Part shown: piece after piece, positions 7,963 through 16,066 of the stretch
Layout of the letters: the number at the start of each line of letters is the position of its first letter
Numbering within the stretch: position 1 is the first letter of the stretch
NCBI GenBank assembly: GCA_046728935.1
Contig: JBKPFS010000005.1
Location: forward strand, 1 to 27,790
Source of the DNA: DATAFO01 sp046728935
GTDB taxonomy: Bacteria; Actinomycetota; Thermoleophilia; Solirubrobacterales; 70-9
Length of the DNA: 27,790 nucleotides
Direction of reading: 5' to 3'
Translations under genes and position numbers: made by a program
Notes under the pieces: model-generated
The model's database searches: none
Seen by the model: only the letters and a program-made list of their open reading frames with translations
Told to the model about the DNA's origin: nothing

Positions 7963-9152
7963 GCATCGAGGAGCTCCAGGCGCTCGAGGCGCGCTATGCG
8001 ATGCCCACCTATCCCCGGGCGCCGGTCGAGTTCGTCCGCGGCGAGGGCGCAAGGCTCTGGGACTCGGAGGGGAGGGAGTACCTCGACTTCTTCGCCGGGC
8101 TCTCGGTTCACAACGCCGGCCACTGCCACCCCCGGATCGTCGCCGCGATCCGCGAGCAGGCCGGCCTCCTCGCGGGGACCTCAAACCTCTACTACTCGGC
8201 GCCGGCGCTGCGCCTCTGCGAGCGCCTGGTCGAATCGAGCCTCGGCGGCAAGGCGTTCCTGGCGAACTCCGGGGCCGAGGCGAACGAGTGCGCCCTCAAG
8301 CTCGTCCGCAAGCGCGCCCACCGGCGCGGGATCGACCGCCCCGAGGTGGTGGTGCTCGACCACGCCTTCCACGGGCGCACGCTGGGGGCGCTGGCGGCGA
8401 CACCGGGGCTTGCCCGCGACGACCTCTTCGGGCCGCTGCCGGAGGGGTTCGTGACCGTGCCGCGAGATGAACCCGACGCCCTGCGCGCCGCGGTCGGCGA
8501 GCGCACGGCCGCCGTCCTGATCGAGCCGGTTCAGGGCGAAGCCGGCGTGTTCCCGATCGCCGCGGAGGTGATCGGCGCCGCGCGCGAGGCGTGCGACGCG
8601 GTGGGGGCGGTGCTCGCCTTCGACGAGATCCAGACCGGTATGGGGAGGACCGGGTCGCTCTGGGCCTACGAGCAGCTCGACGTCCGTCCGGACCTGATCA
8701 CGATGGCGAAGGCTCTCGGGGGCGGCCTCCCGGTGGGAGCCGTTGTGACCTCGCCCGACCTGGGGGACACGCTCGGGCGCGGGGAGCACGGCTCGACCTT
8801 CGCGGGCGGCCCAATCGCCGCGCGCGCGGCATCGACGACGCTGGAGGTCACCGACGACCCCGAGCTGCTCGCTGGAGTCCGCGACCTCGGCGAGCGCCTG
8901 GCGTCGGGCCTCCGATTGCTCGACGGCATCGCCGAGGTGCGCGGCCGTGGCCTGATGGTCGGAGCAACCCTCGTCGCCGGCCTCGACGCCCGCGACGTCG
9001 CCGCCCGGGCACTCAGCGCCGGCCTGGTGATCAACGTCCCGGGGGACGGCATGCTGCGCTTCCTCCCTCCGCTGACCATCGGGCGCGCGGACGTCGACGC
9101 CGCGCTCGAGCTGCTCGCCACCGCCCTGAACGCCGCAGAGCAGGGCAAGTAG
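7959..9152 (+). CDS. argD: Acetylornithine aminotransferase
   Basis: ArgD is a class III PLP-dependent aminotransferase that converts N-acetylglutamate semialdehyde to N-acetylornithine using glutamate. The 397-residue protein shows the expected DFFAGLSVHNAGHCHP N-terminal segment, NSGAEANECALKL (phosphate binding), AFHGRTLGALAATP, FDEIQTGMGRTG and the PLP lysine in TMAKALGGGLPVGAV (Lys251). I chose the GTG at 7959 over an upstream GTG at 7842. The upstream start lies inside argB coding sequence, and 7959 gives the correct N-terminus and a GTGA overlap with the argB stop. No argF, argR or argH follows; the operon ends here. Confidence 0.96.
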   Translation: MSIEELQALEARYAMPTYPRAPVEFVRGEGARLWDSEGREYLDFFAGLSVHNAGHCHPRIVAAIREQAGLLAGTSNLYYSAPALRLCERLVESSLGGKAFLANSGAEANECALKLVRKRAHRRGIDRPEVVVLDHAFHGRTLGALAATPGLARDDLFGPLPEGFVTVPRDEPDALRAAVGERTAAVLIEPVQGEAGVFPIAAEVIGAAREACDAVGAVLAFDEIQTGMGRTGSLWAYEQLDVRPDLITMAKALGGGLPVGAVVTSPDLGDTLGRGEHGSTFAGGPIAARAASTTLEVTDDPELLAGVRDLGERLASGLRLLDGIAEVRGRGLMVGATLVAGLDARDVAARALSAGLVINVPGDGMLRFLPPLTIGRADVDAALELLATALNAAEQGK

Positions 9153-9179
9153 GGGACCCTATCTCACACTTCTGGCGCT

Positions 9180-9202
9180 TTTGTTCGGCCTATCCGAACA
9201 AA
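9180..9202. terminator. Hairpin between convergent genes
   Basis: A 9 bp perfect inverted repeat (TTTGTTCGG, loop CCTAT, CCGAACAAA) lies 28 bases after argD and 26 bases beyond the end of the convergent coiled-coil gene. It is symmetric and could serve both transcripts, but neither side has a clean T-run after the GC part. I call it a weak or bidirectional terminator. Confidence 0.35.
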
Positions 9203-9227
9203 GTCGCCATTGGCACCGCAGCAACGG

Positions 9228-10301
9228 CTACGAGCGGGAGCGGCGCCGGAAGCCCCCCCGGGGCCTGCTGCGAGCCGGCTCGCTTCGCTGCGCCGGCGCG
9301 GGAGGGGGCTCGCTTCGATCCTCGGCCTTCCGGGCCGGTCGGGCCGGGGGCGTTGCTTCATCGGAGCTCCGGGCTCCTCGATCGAGCCGGCGGTCGAGGG
9401 CCCGCAGGATCCCGTCCGTCTCGGCCCGCAGCTGCTCGAGAGCCTCCGCCGCGCGCGCCACCGCATCGCGCTGGATCTGCGCCGCGCGCTCGTCGACCCG
9501 CTTCGAGATCCGACCCTCCGCCTCCTTGACGGCGGCAGCGGCGGCACTGGCGATGCGCTCGCTCGCCTTGGTGACTCGTCCTTCGAGGTTCTCTCGCAAT
9601 CTGCGCTCGGTTTCGGCGCCCTGCCGCTTCGCCGACTTCGCCAGCTCGGCGGCGTGGCGGTCGAGCTCCTTCGCCGCTCGCTCGACGGCCTCCTGCTGCG
9701 CCTTGACGGTTCGTTCGGCTAGCTGGGCCGCAACCCGTTCGGCGCTCGCCGCGTCGAGCTCCTCGGAGTGCTTGGCGAGCTGTGCGGCGCTCGCCCCGGC
9801 GACGTGCTCGACCTCCTCGGAGAGGCGCTCGCGGAACTCGGCTCGCAGTCGCTCCTCGGCCTCCTTGTAGGCGCGCGCAGCGGCGTCGGAGCGCTCGCGT
9901 TCGATCGCCGCGAGCCGCTCGGTGGCCTGCTCATCCAGCTGGCTCGCGTGCTCGGCCAACAGCTCCGCCGCGACCGCGGCCAGTCGTTCGCCCTCGGCGC
10001 GCAGCTGGCCGGTGAGCTCCTTCGCCAGCCGGGCCTCGGCCTCCTCGCGCGCCTCGCGTGCAAGCTCCTCCAGCCGCTCGCCCTCGCTTGCGACCTGCGA
10101 GGAGAGCAGCTCCCCGACCTCCCTCTCTGTGCTGCGACGGCGGCCGCCGATCTCCTCGCGCAGCCGCTCGGCCTCACGGACGAGGCTCGCGATCGCCTCG
10201 GCGTGGAAGCGGTCGGCCGTCTCTCGAAGGGTCGTCTCCGCCTGGCGCGCCTTCTCCGCGAGCGCTCGTGCAGCCTCGTCCTCGTCCGCCGTGTGTGCGA
10301 T
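9228..10301 (-). CDS. Long Ala/Glu/Arg-rich coiled-coil protein, likely ATC start
   Basis: I do not recognise a named family. The 357-residue reading frame is almost wholly alpha-helical coiled coil, rich in Ala, Glu and Arg (for example AEKARQAETTLRE and KELDRHAAELAKSAKR), with a proline- and arginine-rich basic tail ending in RPRGGFRRRSRS. There is no signal peptide or membrane segment. A TTG at 9959 would cut the coiled coil in the middle. The helix-forming frame is open upstream to a stop at 10317-10319 with no ATG, GTG or TTG. A perfect AGGAGGT at 10309-10315 (minus strand) lies 7 bases before an ATC codon at 10299-10301, giving the plausible N-terminus MAHTADEDEAARALAEKA. It is transcribed away from a small membrane protein gene. 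A structural, nucleoid-associated or envelope-scaffold role is possible, but unproven. Confidence 0.7.
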   Translation of the reverse strand: MAHTADEDEAARALAEKARQAETTLRETADRFHAEAIASLVREAERLREEIGGRRRSTEREVGELLSSQVASEGERLEELAREAREEAEARLAKELTGQLRAEGERLAAVAAELLAEHASQLDEQATERLAAIERERSDAAARAYKEAEERLRAEFRERLSEEVEHVAGASAAQLAKHSEELDAASAERVAAQLAERTVKAQQEAVERAAKELDRHAAELAKSAKRQGAETERRLRENLEGRVTKASERIASAAAAAVKEAEGRISKRVDERAAQIQRDAVARAAEALEQLRAETDGILRALDRRLDRGARSSDEATPPARPARKAEDRSEPPPAPAQRSEPARSRPRGGFRRRSRS

Positions 10302-10342
10302 CTTCGCGACCTCCTGTCACCCCATCGGCACCCGGTCGAGGC

Positions 10343-10348
10343 AGCATA
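10343..10348 (-). promoter_or_regulatory. Candidate -10 element for the coiled-coil gene
   Basis: TATGCT on the minus strand matches a sigma-A type -10. It would place the transcript start about 35 bases before the ATC start and upstream of the AGGAGGT ribosome-binding site. No good -35 hexamer is visible; the position falls within the palindrome at 10358-10375. Confidence 0.35.
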
Positions 10349-10357
10349 GCCAGCGTG

Positions 10358-10375
10358 GTCATGCCCGGGCACGAC
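10358..10375. promoter_or_regulatory. 18 bp operator-like palindrome in divergent promoter
   Basis: GTCATGCCCGGGCACGAC is an inverted repeat with a single mismatched pair, centred on CCCGGG. It lies between the divergent coiled-coil and Thr-rich membrane protein genes and covers the expected -35 position of the former. This is a typical placement for a dimeric repressor site. Confidence 0.35.
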
Positions 10376-10438
10376 TGCATGCGACGGCACCCCGGCGCGC
10401 GGGCCATCCCGAATCAGCCAACTAGACTCGTCGCGCTC

Positions 10439-10765
10439 ATGCACGAGGATCCAACCCGCCGCATGCAGGCTCCGCCGCCGCCCGAGCGGCCGTCGGGCGG
10501 CCTCAACACCTCGATCAAGGTCCTCATCGCCGTGCTGGTCGCCGCGGTCCTGGGCCTCGGCGTCGCCCTCGCGGTCGTGGCAGCCGACAGCGGGAACGAT
10601 GAGACGACATCGACTCTGACCACCCAAGCGGGGGTCGCGCCCACGACGACAACCAGCGCTCCGACGACCACGAGCACCAGCGGCACCGAGCCCACGACGA
10701 CGACCGAGACCACGACGGAGACGACCACGGTTCCGTCCGGCAGCGGCGGCACCGAGTCGCCCTGA
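10439..10765 (+). CDS. Small single-pass membrane protein with Thr-rich tail
   Basis: I do not recognise a family. The 108-residue product has a short basic and proline-rich cytosolic N-terminus (MHEDPTRRMQAPPPPERPSG), one transmembrane helix at about residues 27-48 (IKVLIAVLVAAVLGLGVALAVV), and an outer tail of Thr/Ser/Pro/Glu low complexity (PTTTTSAPTTTSTSGTEP). Such tails are often wall-spanning or glycosylated stalks. The ATG at 10439 is chosen over a much earlier GTG because upstream sequence belongs to the opposite coiled-coil gene. A weak TAGACT -10-like element sits at 10423-10428. It may be expressed with, or regulated oppositely to, its divergent partner. It has no sorting signal of the LPxTG type. 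Confidence 0.65.
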   Translation: MHEDPTRRMQAPPPPERPSGGLNTSIKVLIAVLVAAVLGLGVALAVVAADSGNDETTSTLTTQAGVAPTTTTSAPTTTSTSGTEPTTTTETTTETTTVPSGSGGTESP

Positions 10766-10776
10766 CCGGGTCGGCG

Positions 10777-11823
10777 ATGGCGATGCAGCAGGCAGAGTCG
10801 CGCCGCGTCCTCGTGGTGGGCGGAGCCGGTTACCTGGGCAACGTCCTGATCCGCCGGCTGCTGGCGGCCGGGTACAGGGTGAGGGTCCTCGACTCGCTGC
10901 TGTTCGACCACGGCAGCGCCCTCTCCGCGCTGTTCGAGGAGCCGGGGTTCGAGTTCGTCCGCGGCGACCTGCGCGATACGGCGCTGGTCGAGGGAGCGCT
11001 CGACGGAGCCACCGACGTGATCCTGCTCGCGGCGCTCGTCGGCGACCCGCTCTGCAGCAAGTACCCGGACCTCGCCCGGCGCGTCAACGACGAGGGCTCC
11101 CGGGCTCTCTTCGAGCTCCTGCCCGCCCGCGGCATCGATCGGTTCGTCTTCACCTCGACCTGCAGCAACTACGGGCTCCGGGCCGCCGACGAGCCGGCGA
11201 CCGAGGACTCGGAGCTCGCCCCGTTGTCACTGTACGCCGAGACCAAGGTCGAGTTCGAGCGCTTCGTGCTCGAGCGCGAGGCCCAGTGGGGATCGCTCTG
11301 TCCCACACTGCTACGGATCGCTACCGCCTACGGGCTTTCGCCGCGAATGCGCTTCGACCTCACGATCTCCGAGTTCACCCGAACGCTCGCGATCGGTGAG
11401 GAGCTGATCGTCTACGACGCCGACACGTGGCGCCCCTACTGCCACGTGGCCGACATCTCGAACGCCATCCTCGCCGTGCTCGAGAGCCCGCCCGACCTGG
11501 TCCGGGGTCAGGTCTTCAACGTTGGGCACTCGGAGGAGAACTACACAAAGCGGATGGTCGTCGACGCAGTGCAGGCTCACCTGGGCGGCGCTGGCCGAGT
11601 GAGATTCGAGGAGGGGGGCCGCGACGCTCGCAACTACCGCGTGTCGTTCGAGAAGATCCGCGAGCGCCTCGGGTTCGAGCCCTCGCATCGGGTGCCCGAC
11701 ACCGCCGGCAGGCTGATCGAGGCAATTCGCGCCGGCGCCTACGGTGACGTCGACGCGCGGCCGGGCTTCTACACGAACCACTCGGTGGTCGGCGTGCACG
11801 AGGCGGGCGACGGAGGCGACTGA
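10777..11823 (+). CDS. NAD-dependent sugar-nucleotide epimerase/dehydratase (extended SDR)
   Basis: The 348-residue protein is an extended short-chain dehydrogenase acting on a nucleotide sugar. The NAD-binding glycine motif GGAGYLG is at residues 15-21, followed by the acidic end of strand 2 (RVLDSLLF) and DLRD. The catalytic segment has STCSNYG and the YxxxK pair in LYAETK (Tyr153, Lys157). The C-terminal half binds the sugar nucleotide (YCHVADISNAILAVLE, GQVFNVGHSEENYTK). The ARNYRVSFEKIRERLGF motif is typical of epimerases found with glycan clusters. It overlaps the next gene by one base (TGATG), so product and nucleotidyltransferase are probably coupled. Whether it is an epimerase, dehydratase or reductase cannot be decided. 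ATG at 10783 is an alternative start. Confidence 0.88.
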   Translation: MAMQQAESRRVLVVGGAGYLGNVLIRRLLAAGYRVRVLDSLLFDHGSALSALFEEPGFEFVRGDLRDTALVEGALDGATDVILLAALVGDPLCSKYPDLARRVNDEGSRALFELLPARGIDRFVFTSTCSNYGLRAADEPATEDSELAPLSLYAETKVEFERFVLEREAQWGSLCPTLLRIATAYGLSPRMRFDLTISEFTRTLAIGEELIVYDADTWRPYCHVADISNAILAVLESPPDLVRGQVFNVGHSEENYTKRMVVDAVQAHLGGAGRVRFEEGGRDARNYRVSFEKIRERLGFEPSHRVPDTAGRLIEAIRAGAYGDVDARPGFYTNHSVVGVHEAGDGGD

Positions 11824-12527
11824 TGCGCGCCGTGGTCCTGGCCGGCGGCATGGGGACGAGGTTGCGCCCCTACACGACGGTGCTTCCGAAGCCGCTCGTG
11901 CCGATCGGCGACCGGCCGATCCTGGAGATCGTGATCCGCCAGCTGGGACGCCGCGGCTTTCGCCAGATCGACATGTGCGTGGGCCACCTCGGGGAGCTGA
12001 TCAGGTCGTACTTCGCCGAGAGCCAGAGTGTGCCCGAGGGCGTCATGCTCGCCTACCACTGGGAGGACGAGCCGCTGGGGACCGTGGGCGCGCTGCGTCA
12101 GGTCGACGGGCTGGACCAGCCCTTCCTGGCGATGAACGGGGACATCCTCACCGACCTCGACTACGCTGAATTGATGCGCTTCCACGCGGCGCAGGATGCC
12201 GCGCTGACGATCGCGACTCACGACAAGAAGGTGAAGCTGGAGCTGGGTGTGATCGAGTCGGAGGAGAACGTCGTCACCGGGTACGTCGAGAAGCCCACGC
12301 TCGCCTACGACGTCAGCATGGGTATCTACGCGTACCACCCCCGGGCGCTCGAGCACATGCCCGCCGGCCGGTTCGACCTTCCGGAGCTCGTGCTGGCGCT
12401 GATCGACGCCGGCGAGCGGGTCGCCACCTACCGCTTCGACGGTTTCTGGTTCGACATCGGCACCGCCGACGAGCACGAACGGGCCGTGCACGCCTACGAC
12501 CAGCACGCCGCGCGGTTCGACGCCTGA
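11823..12527 (+). CDS. Sugar-phosphate nucleotidyltransferase
   Basis: This 234-residue enzyme would make an NDP-sugar from NTP and a sugar 1-phosphate. The signature LAGGMGTRLRPYT is at the N-terminus and PKPLVPIGDRPI follows. FLAMNGDILTDLDY carries the metal-binding Asp, and EKPTLAYDVSMGIYAY with WFDIGTADEHERA completes the family pattern. It is short and lacks a C-terminal left-handed helix domain, like the mannose-1-phosphate or heptose-phosphate guanylyltransferase type. The base and sugar specificity are unknown. It sits directly after the SDR epimerase and six bases before a GT4 gene, in a glycan synthesis operon. Confidence 0.9.
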   Translation: MRAVVLAGGMGTRLRPYTTVLPKPLVPIGDRPILEIVIRQLGRRGFRQIDMCVGHLGELIRSYFAESQSVPEGVMLAYHWEDEPLGTVGALRQVDGLDQPFLAMNGDILTDLDYAELMRFHAAQDAALTIATHDKKVKLELGVIESEENVVTGYVEKPTLAYDVSMGIYAYHPRALEHMPAGRFDLPELVLALIDAGERVATYRFDGFWFDIGTADEHERAVHAYDQHAARFDA

Positions 12528-12533
12528 ACGCCG

Positions 12534-13637
12534 ATGACCCCGCGGGACTCGGAGCTGAGCGTGCTTCTCCTGGGGCCGCTCGGCCCTCCGCACATCCAGG
12601 ATCAGGCCTTGGCGTTGAAGCAACGCGGGCTGAACGTGCGGGTCGGCGGAAGCGGCCTCGATGGGCGCGACGACGCGGTGCTGGAGGAGGCTGGCATCTC
12701 CCTCAGTCAGGCGCCCGAGACCCCGCGCAAGCGGCCGTGGGGGATGGCGGCCGCCGTTCGCTGGGCGCGAAGGCTGGTGTCCGAAATCGAGCCGGACGTT
12801 GTGCACGCCCACTGGCTGCCGGGCTACGGCTTCGCGGCCGCGGTGATCGGCGCCTCCCCGTTGGCGCTCACGGCCTGGGGCTCCGACATCTACCAGGCCA
12901 CCGCGGTCCAGCGCCTCGCGGGCCGGTACGCGCTGCGGCGGGGCAACCTTCTGATGGCGGATTCGCGCGACCTGCTCGATGCCTGCGCCGCGCTGGGGCG
13001 GTCGAGCCCGCGCTCCGAGCTCGTCCAGTGGGGCGTCGACTTGAAGACCTTCCGGCCCGCATCGATGCAGGAGCGCGTTGAGCTGAAGCGGGAACTCGGC
13101 CTCGGGCCGGGGCCGGTCGTGCTCAGCCCGCGATCGTTCATGCCCGTCTACAACATCCCCACGGTGTTGGAGGCGTTTCGGCGAGTGGGCGACGAGCTGG
13201 CGGACGCCCAGCTCGTGCTCAAGCACATGGGTCCGATTGCGATCGAGCTGCCGGCATTTCCCCACGCGGACCGGGTGACGGTGATCGGCCGGGTCCCGTA
13301 CGAGAAGATGGCGAGGTACTACCGCGTGGCGGACGTTTGCGTCTCGATCACGAGCTCCGACAGCTCGCCGCGTTCCGTCTGGGAGGCGATGGCGAGCGGC
13401 TGTCCATGCGTGCTCTCGGACCTGCCCTGGGTCGCTGAGCTGATCGAGCCCGGCGCCGACGCACTCACGGTCCCGCGGGACGCGGGAGCCGTGGCCGAGG
13501 CGGTGCTTCGGATCCTTTGCGAGCAGGGACTGCGCGAGCAGCTCTCGCAGCGCGGCCGCGATCTCGTGGCAAGGCACCTCGACCGCGAGCGGGAGATGGA
13601 TCGGCTCGCCGCGCTCTACGCAGAGCTCGCCCGGTGA
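12534..13637 (+). CDS. GT4-family glycosyltransferase
   Basis: The 367-residue cytosolic protein is a GT-B retaining glycosyltransferase. The N-terminal domain has DVVHAHWLPGYGFAA, a typical GT4 acceptor-side motif, and LTAWGSDIYQ. The C-terminal donor domain contains VLSPRSFMPVYNIPTVLEAF, VIGRVPYEKMARYYRVADVCV and the E-x7-E region as SSDSSPRSVWEAMASG, with Asp replacing the first Glu. The ATG lies six bases after the nucleotidyltransferase stop and its 3' end overlaps the next glycosyltransferase by four bases. The specific linkage is unknown. Confidence 0.87.
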   Translation: MTPRDSELSVLLLGPLGPPHIQDQALALKQRGLNVRVGGSGLDGRDDAVLEEAGISLSQAPETPRKRPWGMAAAVRWARRLVSEIEPDVVHAHWLPGYGFAAAVIGASPLALTAWGSDIYQATAVQRLAGRYALRRGNLLMADSRDLLDACAALGRSSPRSELVQWGVDLKTFRPASMQERVELKRELGLGPGPVVLSPRSFMPVYNIPTVLEAFRRVGDELADAQLVLKHMGPIAIELPAFPHADRVTVIGRVPYEKMARYYRVADVCVSITSSDSSPRSVWEAMASGCPCVLSDLPWVAELIEPGADALTVPRDAGAVAEAVLRILCEQGLREQLSQRGRDLVARHLDREREMDRLAALYAELAR

Positions 13638-15223
13638 GCGATCGGCCTCGGATCGGCATCATCGTGCCCTGCCTCGACGGCGCGGACCTCGTCGGCGCCG
13701 CGGTCCGCTCGGTCGCCGAGCGCGAGCCGGTCGAGACGGTGATCGTCGACGCTGGCTGCGCGGACCAGCGAACCCAGGTTGCGCTGAGCGTTCTCGCGAA
13801 GGAGGGGCACCGCGTCGTGCGCCACGAGGGCTTGCCATCGCCGGCGGCCGTCCGGCATACGGGCCTGCGCTCCTCGACCGCGACGTACGTGTTCTGCCTC
13901 GACGCCCACGATCGTGCGGCTCCGGGGATGTTGGCCAAGATGGCCGACCGGCTCGACGCCGAGCCGTTCGCGGGCGTCTGCTATGGCGACTACGAGGAGT
14001 ACCGGCTCCAGGCGCTCGCCCGGGCGGTCCCCGAGCGGCTCGATCCGTACCGGATCATTCACACCAACGAGTACCCGGTGACGTCGCTGTTCCGGCGCGA
14101 GGCGCTCGAGGCGGTGGGGGGATGGACGAGACTGATCGATGAGGTTGACGCGCGCTCAGACTGGCACCTATGGATGACGCTGGCCGAGCGGCAGATGAAG
14201 GGGGTTCATCTCGGGCGCGGCCGGCTCACCTACCTGCGCCGGATGCACGGTAGGCGCCTGTCGCACAGAGGCCGGGCGCACGATCGGCGCATCTACCGGG
14301 CGCTGCGCGAGCGACACCACGGGCTGTTCGAGGCGAGATCGGCTCTTCGGGCTCGCTCGCGTCTTGGACGGACGCGCAGGGCGCTGTATCCGCTGGTCTA
14401 CGGTCCCCGACCGAGCTCCCGAATCGAGACCGCTTCGAAGTCGGTCCTCGACCGCATCGGCGTCTGGACTCTGACCGCGCCCCTTTACGAGGAGGTCTGG
14501 CGCCAGATCCGCGCCGCGTTCGCTGCCACGGAGCGGAGCCCGTCCGCGCTCCGGCACGAGGATGAGCGACCGGCACGGGTCGCGGTCATCATCCCGTGCT
14601 ACGGCGACGGCAAATTCGTGCTCGACGCGGTTCGGTCCGTCGACGAGCGGGAACCGGTCGAGATCGTCGTCGTCGACGACGGCTCCCCAGACGCGCTCAC
14701 GCGGGAAGCGCTCGACGCGCTCGAGCGCTCGGGCCACCGCGTGATTCGCCGCTCGCGCAACGAGGGCGTCTCTGCCGCCCGCAACGCGGGGTTGGCTGCG
14801 ACGGAGGCTCCGTATGTGTTCCCGCTTGACGCCGACGACCTCGCCGTGCCGAACGCGCTCGCCGGCATGGCCGACAGGCTCGATCGCGAGCCCGAGGTCA
14901 CCGTCTGCTTCGGCGACTACGCGGAGTTCCGGATCAAAACCGCCCTGCGCCAGGTTCCGGACCGTATCAACCGCCTCCGGGCAACCCGCGCGAACGAGTA
15001 TCCGGGCTCGGCTCTCTTCCGCCGCGAGGCGCTCGAGGCCCTGGAGGGGTGGCGCGCTGACGGCGTCGGGACCGCCGACGGGGACGTGTGGAAGGGCGTC
15101 GCGGGGCGCGGGACGCGCGCCGTCTACCTCGGGGGCGGTGAGCCGACCTACCAGCGCCGCGTCGGTCCCCGGGGATCCGGTTTCCACCAACCTAATGCAC
15201 GGCCGTGGGCCGGGCGCCGGTGA
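13634..15223 (+). CDS. Tandem double GT2 glycosyltransferase
   Basis: This 529-residue protein holds two GT2 (GT-A) domains in tandem, about residues 5-215 and 315-515, joined by a basic helical linker. The copies are clearly homologous: CYGDYEEYR/CFGDYAEFR, HTNEYPVTSLFRREALEA/RANEYPGSALFRREALEA. The second has intact nucleotide motifs (VVVDDGSPD with Asp348-Asp349; LDADD at 399-402) but lacks the acidic W/H acceptor segment, reading GTADGDVWKG. The first has the segment ARSDWHLWMTLAERQ but degenerate nucleotide motifs (IVDAGCAD; LDAHD at 90-93). The GTG at 13634 is preferred to one at 13517 because it gives the GT2 N-terminus MSDRPRIGIIVPC and a GTGA overlap. The substrate is unknown. Confidence 0.85.
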   Translation: MSDRPRIGIIVPCLDGADLVGAAVRSVAEREPVETVIVDAGCADQRTQVALSVLAKEGHRVVRHEGLPSPAAVRHTGLRSSTATYVFCLDAHDRAAPGMLAKMADRLDAEPFAGVCYGDYEEYRLQALARAVPERLDPYRIIHTNEYPVTSLFRREALEAVGGWTRLIDEVDARSDWHLWMTLAERQMKGVHLGRGRLTYLRRMHGRRLSHRGRAHDRRIYRALRERHHGLFEARSALRARSRLGRTRRALYPLVYGPRPSSRIETASKSVLDRIGVWTLTAPLYEEVWRQIRAAFAATERSPSALRHEDERPARVAVIIPCYGDGKFVLDAVRSVDEREPVEIVVVDDGSPDALTREALDALERSGHRVIRRSRNEGVSAARNAGLAATEAPYVFPLDADDLAVPNALAGMADRLDREPEVTVCFGDYAEFRIKTALRQVPDRINRLRATRANEYPGSALFRREALEALEGWRADGVGTADGDVWKGVAGRGTRAVYLGGGEPTYQRRVGPRGSGFHQPNARPWAGRR

Positions 15224-15235
15224 ACCGGGTCGTCT

Positions 15236-16009
15236 TCAGTGTTCGTGGCGGTGGCGGTAGGGCCACGTGGCCGCCCGGGCGGCACGCGCCGGCGGCAGGT
15301 CGCGAAGCCCGTAGTAGAGCCCGCGTGACTTGACCGCGAACGTCAGTCTGCCATCGGGCGTGTGGACGCCCTCGCGCTTGAGCTCGAACGGGTCCCAGCT
15401 CCCCCTCGGGCCGCACGTAACCGCGTTCGTGTGTCCCGCCCGCCGAGCGGCACCGGGGCAGGCTGGCGAGTAGCGGCAGCGTGGGTAGCAGAAGCTCGGT
15501 ACCTCGGTGTCGAGCAGCTCCTCCAGCCGCCGCTTGGAGTCGGCCATCTCGCGGTAGGCCTCCTCCGCGGTCGCATCGGCGAGCTCGGTGTGGTTGGTGG
15601 TGTGGGAGCCGATCTCGACCAGGGGCTGGTGGTTGAGCTCGACCACCTCGTCCACGGTCATCATCCTTACGCCGGCCTCGGGATCGCACCACGGATAGGG
15701 CTTCCCGAACAGGCCTGGGCAGACGTAGACGGTGCCTGGGACGCCGAGCTCGGCGAGGATCGGCTCCAGCTCGGTGAGGTGATCCTCTGTGCCGTCATCG
15801 AATGTGAGCGCGCACGTCGCGCGCAGGCTCCCGCCGCCGGTGAGTCGGCGCGCGAGCTCGGCCATGGTGAGAAACTCGTAGCCGCGCCGCTTCAGCCGCT
15901 CCACCTGGCCACGCAGCTTCGCCGGACGGACGAACAGGCGCACCGGGTCGTGCCGCGGGTCGACGTTCGCGACCCCGTGGTAACCGAGGATCACCGGCGG
16001 CCGGAACAC
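15236..16009 (-). CDS. Polysaccharide deacetylase (NodB fold, CE4)
   Basis: The 257-residue protein has the CE4 deacetylase motifs: LTFDDG (catalytic base and metal-binding Asp) and GSHTTNHTEL (the two metal-binding histidines), followed by FCYPRCRYSP in the place of motif 3. It would remove N-acetyl groups from a surface glycan or lipid-linked intermediate. N-terminal VILGYHGV is a common start for this subfamily. There is no signal peptide, so it probably acts in the cytosol or is membrane-associated. The GTG start at 16009 is the only one near the conserved N-terminus. It converges on the double GT2 gene with a 12 bp gap and diverges from the next GT4. Confidence 0.86.
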   Translation of the reverse strand: MFRPPVILGYHGVANVDPRHDPVRLFVRPAKLRGQVERLKRRGYEFLTMAELARRLTGGGSLRATCALTFDDGTEDHLTELEPILAELGVPGTVYVCPGLFGKPYPWCDPEAGVRMMTVDEVVELNHQPLVEIGSHTTNHTELADATAEEAYREMADSKRRLEELLDTEVPSFCYPRCRYSPACPGAARRAGHTNAVTCGPRGSWDPFELKREGVHTPDGRLTFAVKSRGLYYGLRDLPPARAARAATWPYRHRHEH

Positions 16010-16053
16010 TCAGCGGGATGCTACCCCCAGGCGTGACCCACCCGGTGGACCTC

Positions 16054-16059
16054 TAGGAT
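16054..16059 (+). promoter_or_regulatory. Candidate -10 for a leaderless GT4 transcript
   Basis: TAGGAT ends seven bases before the GTG start of the GT4 gene, so the first transcribed base could be at or next to the start codon. GTGACC at 16033-16038 is a possible -35 with a shortish 15 bp spacer. No Shine-Dalgarno is present. Confidence 0.4.
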
Positions 16060-16066
16060 CGCCGCC

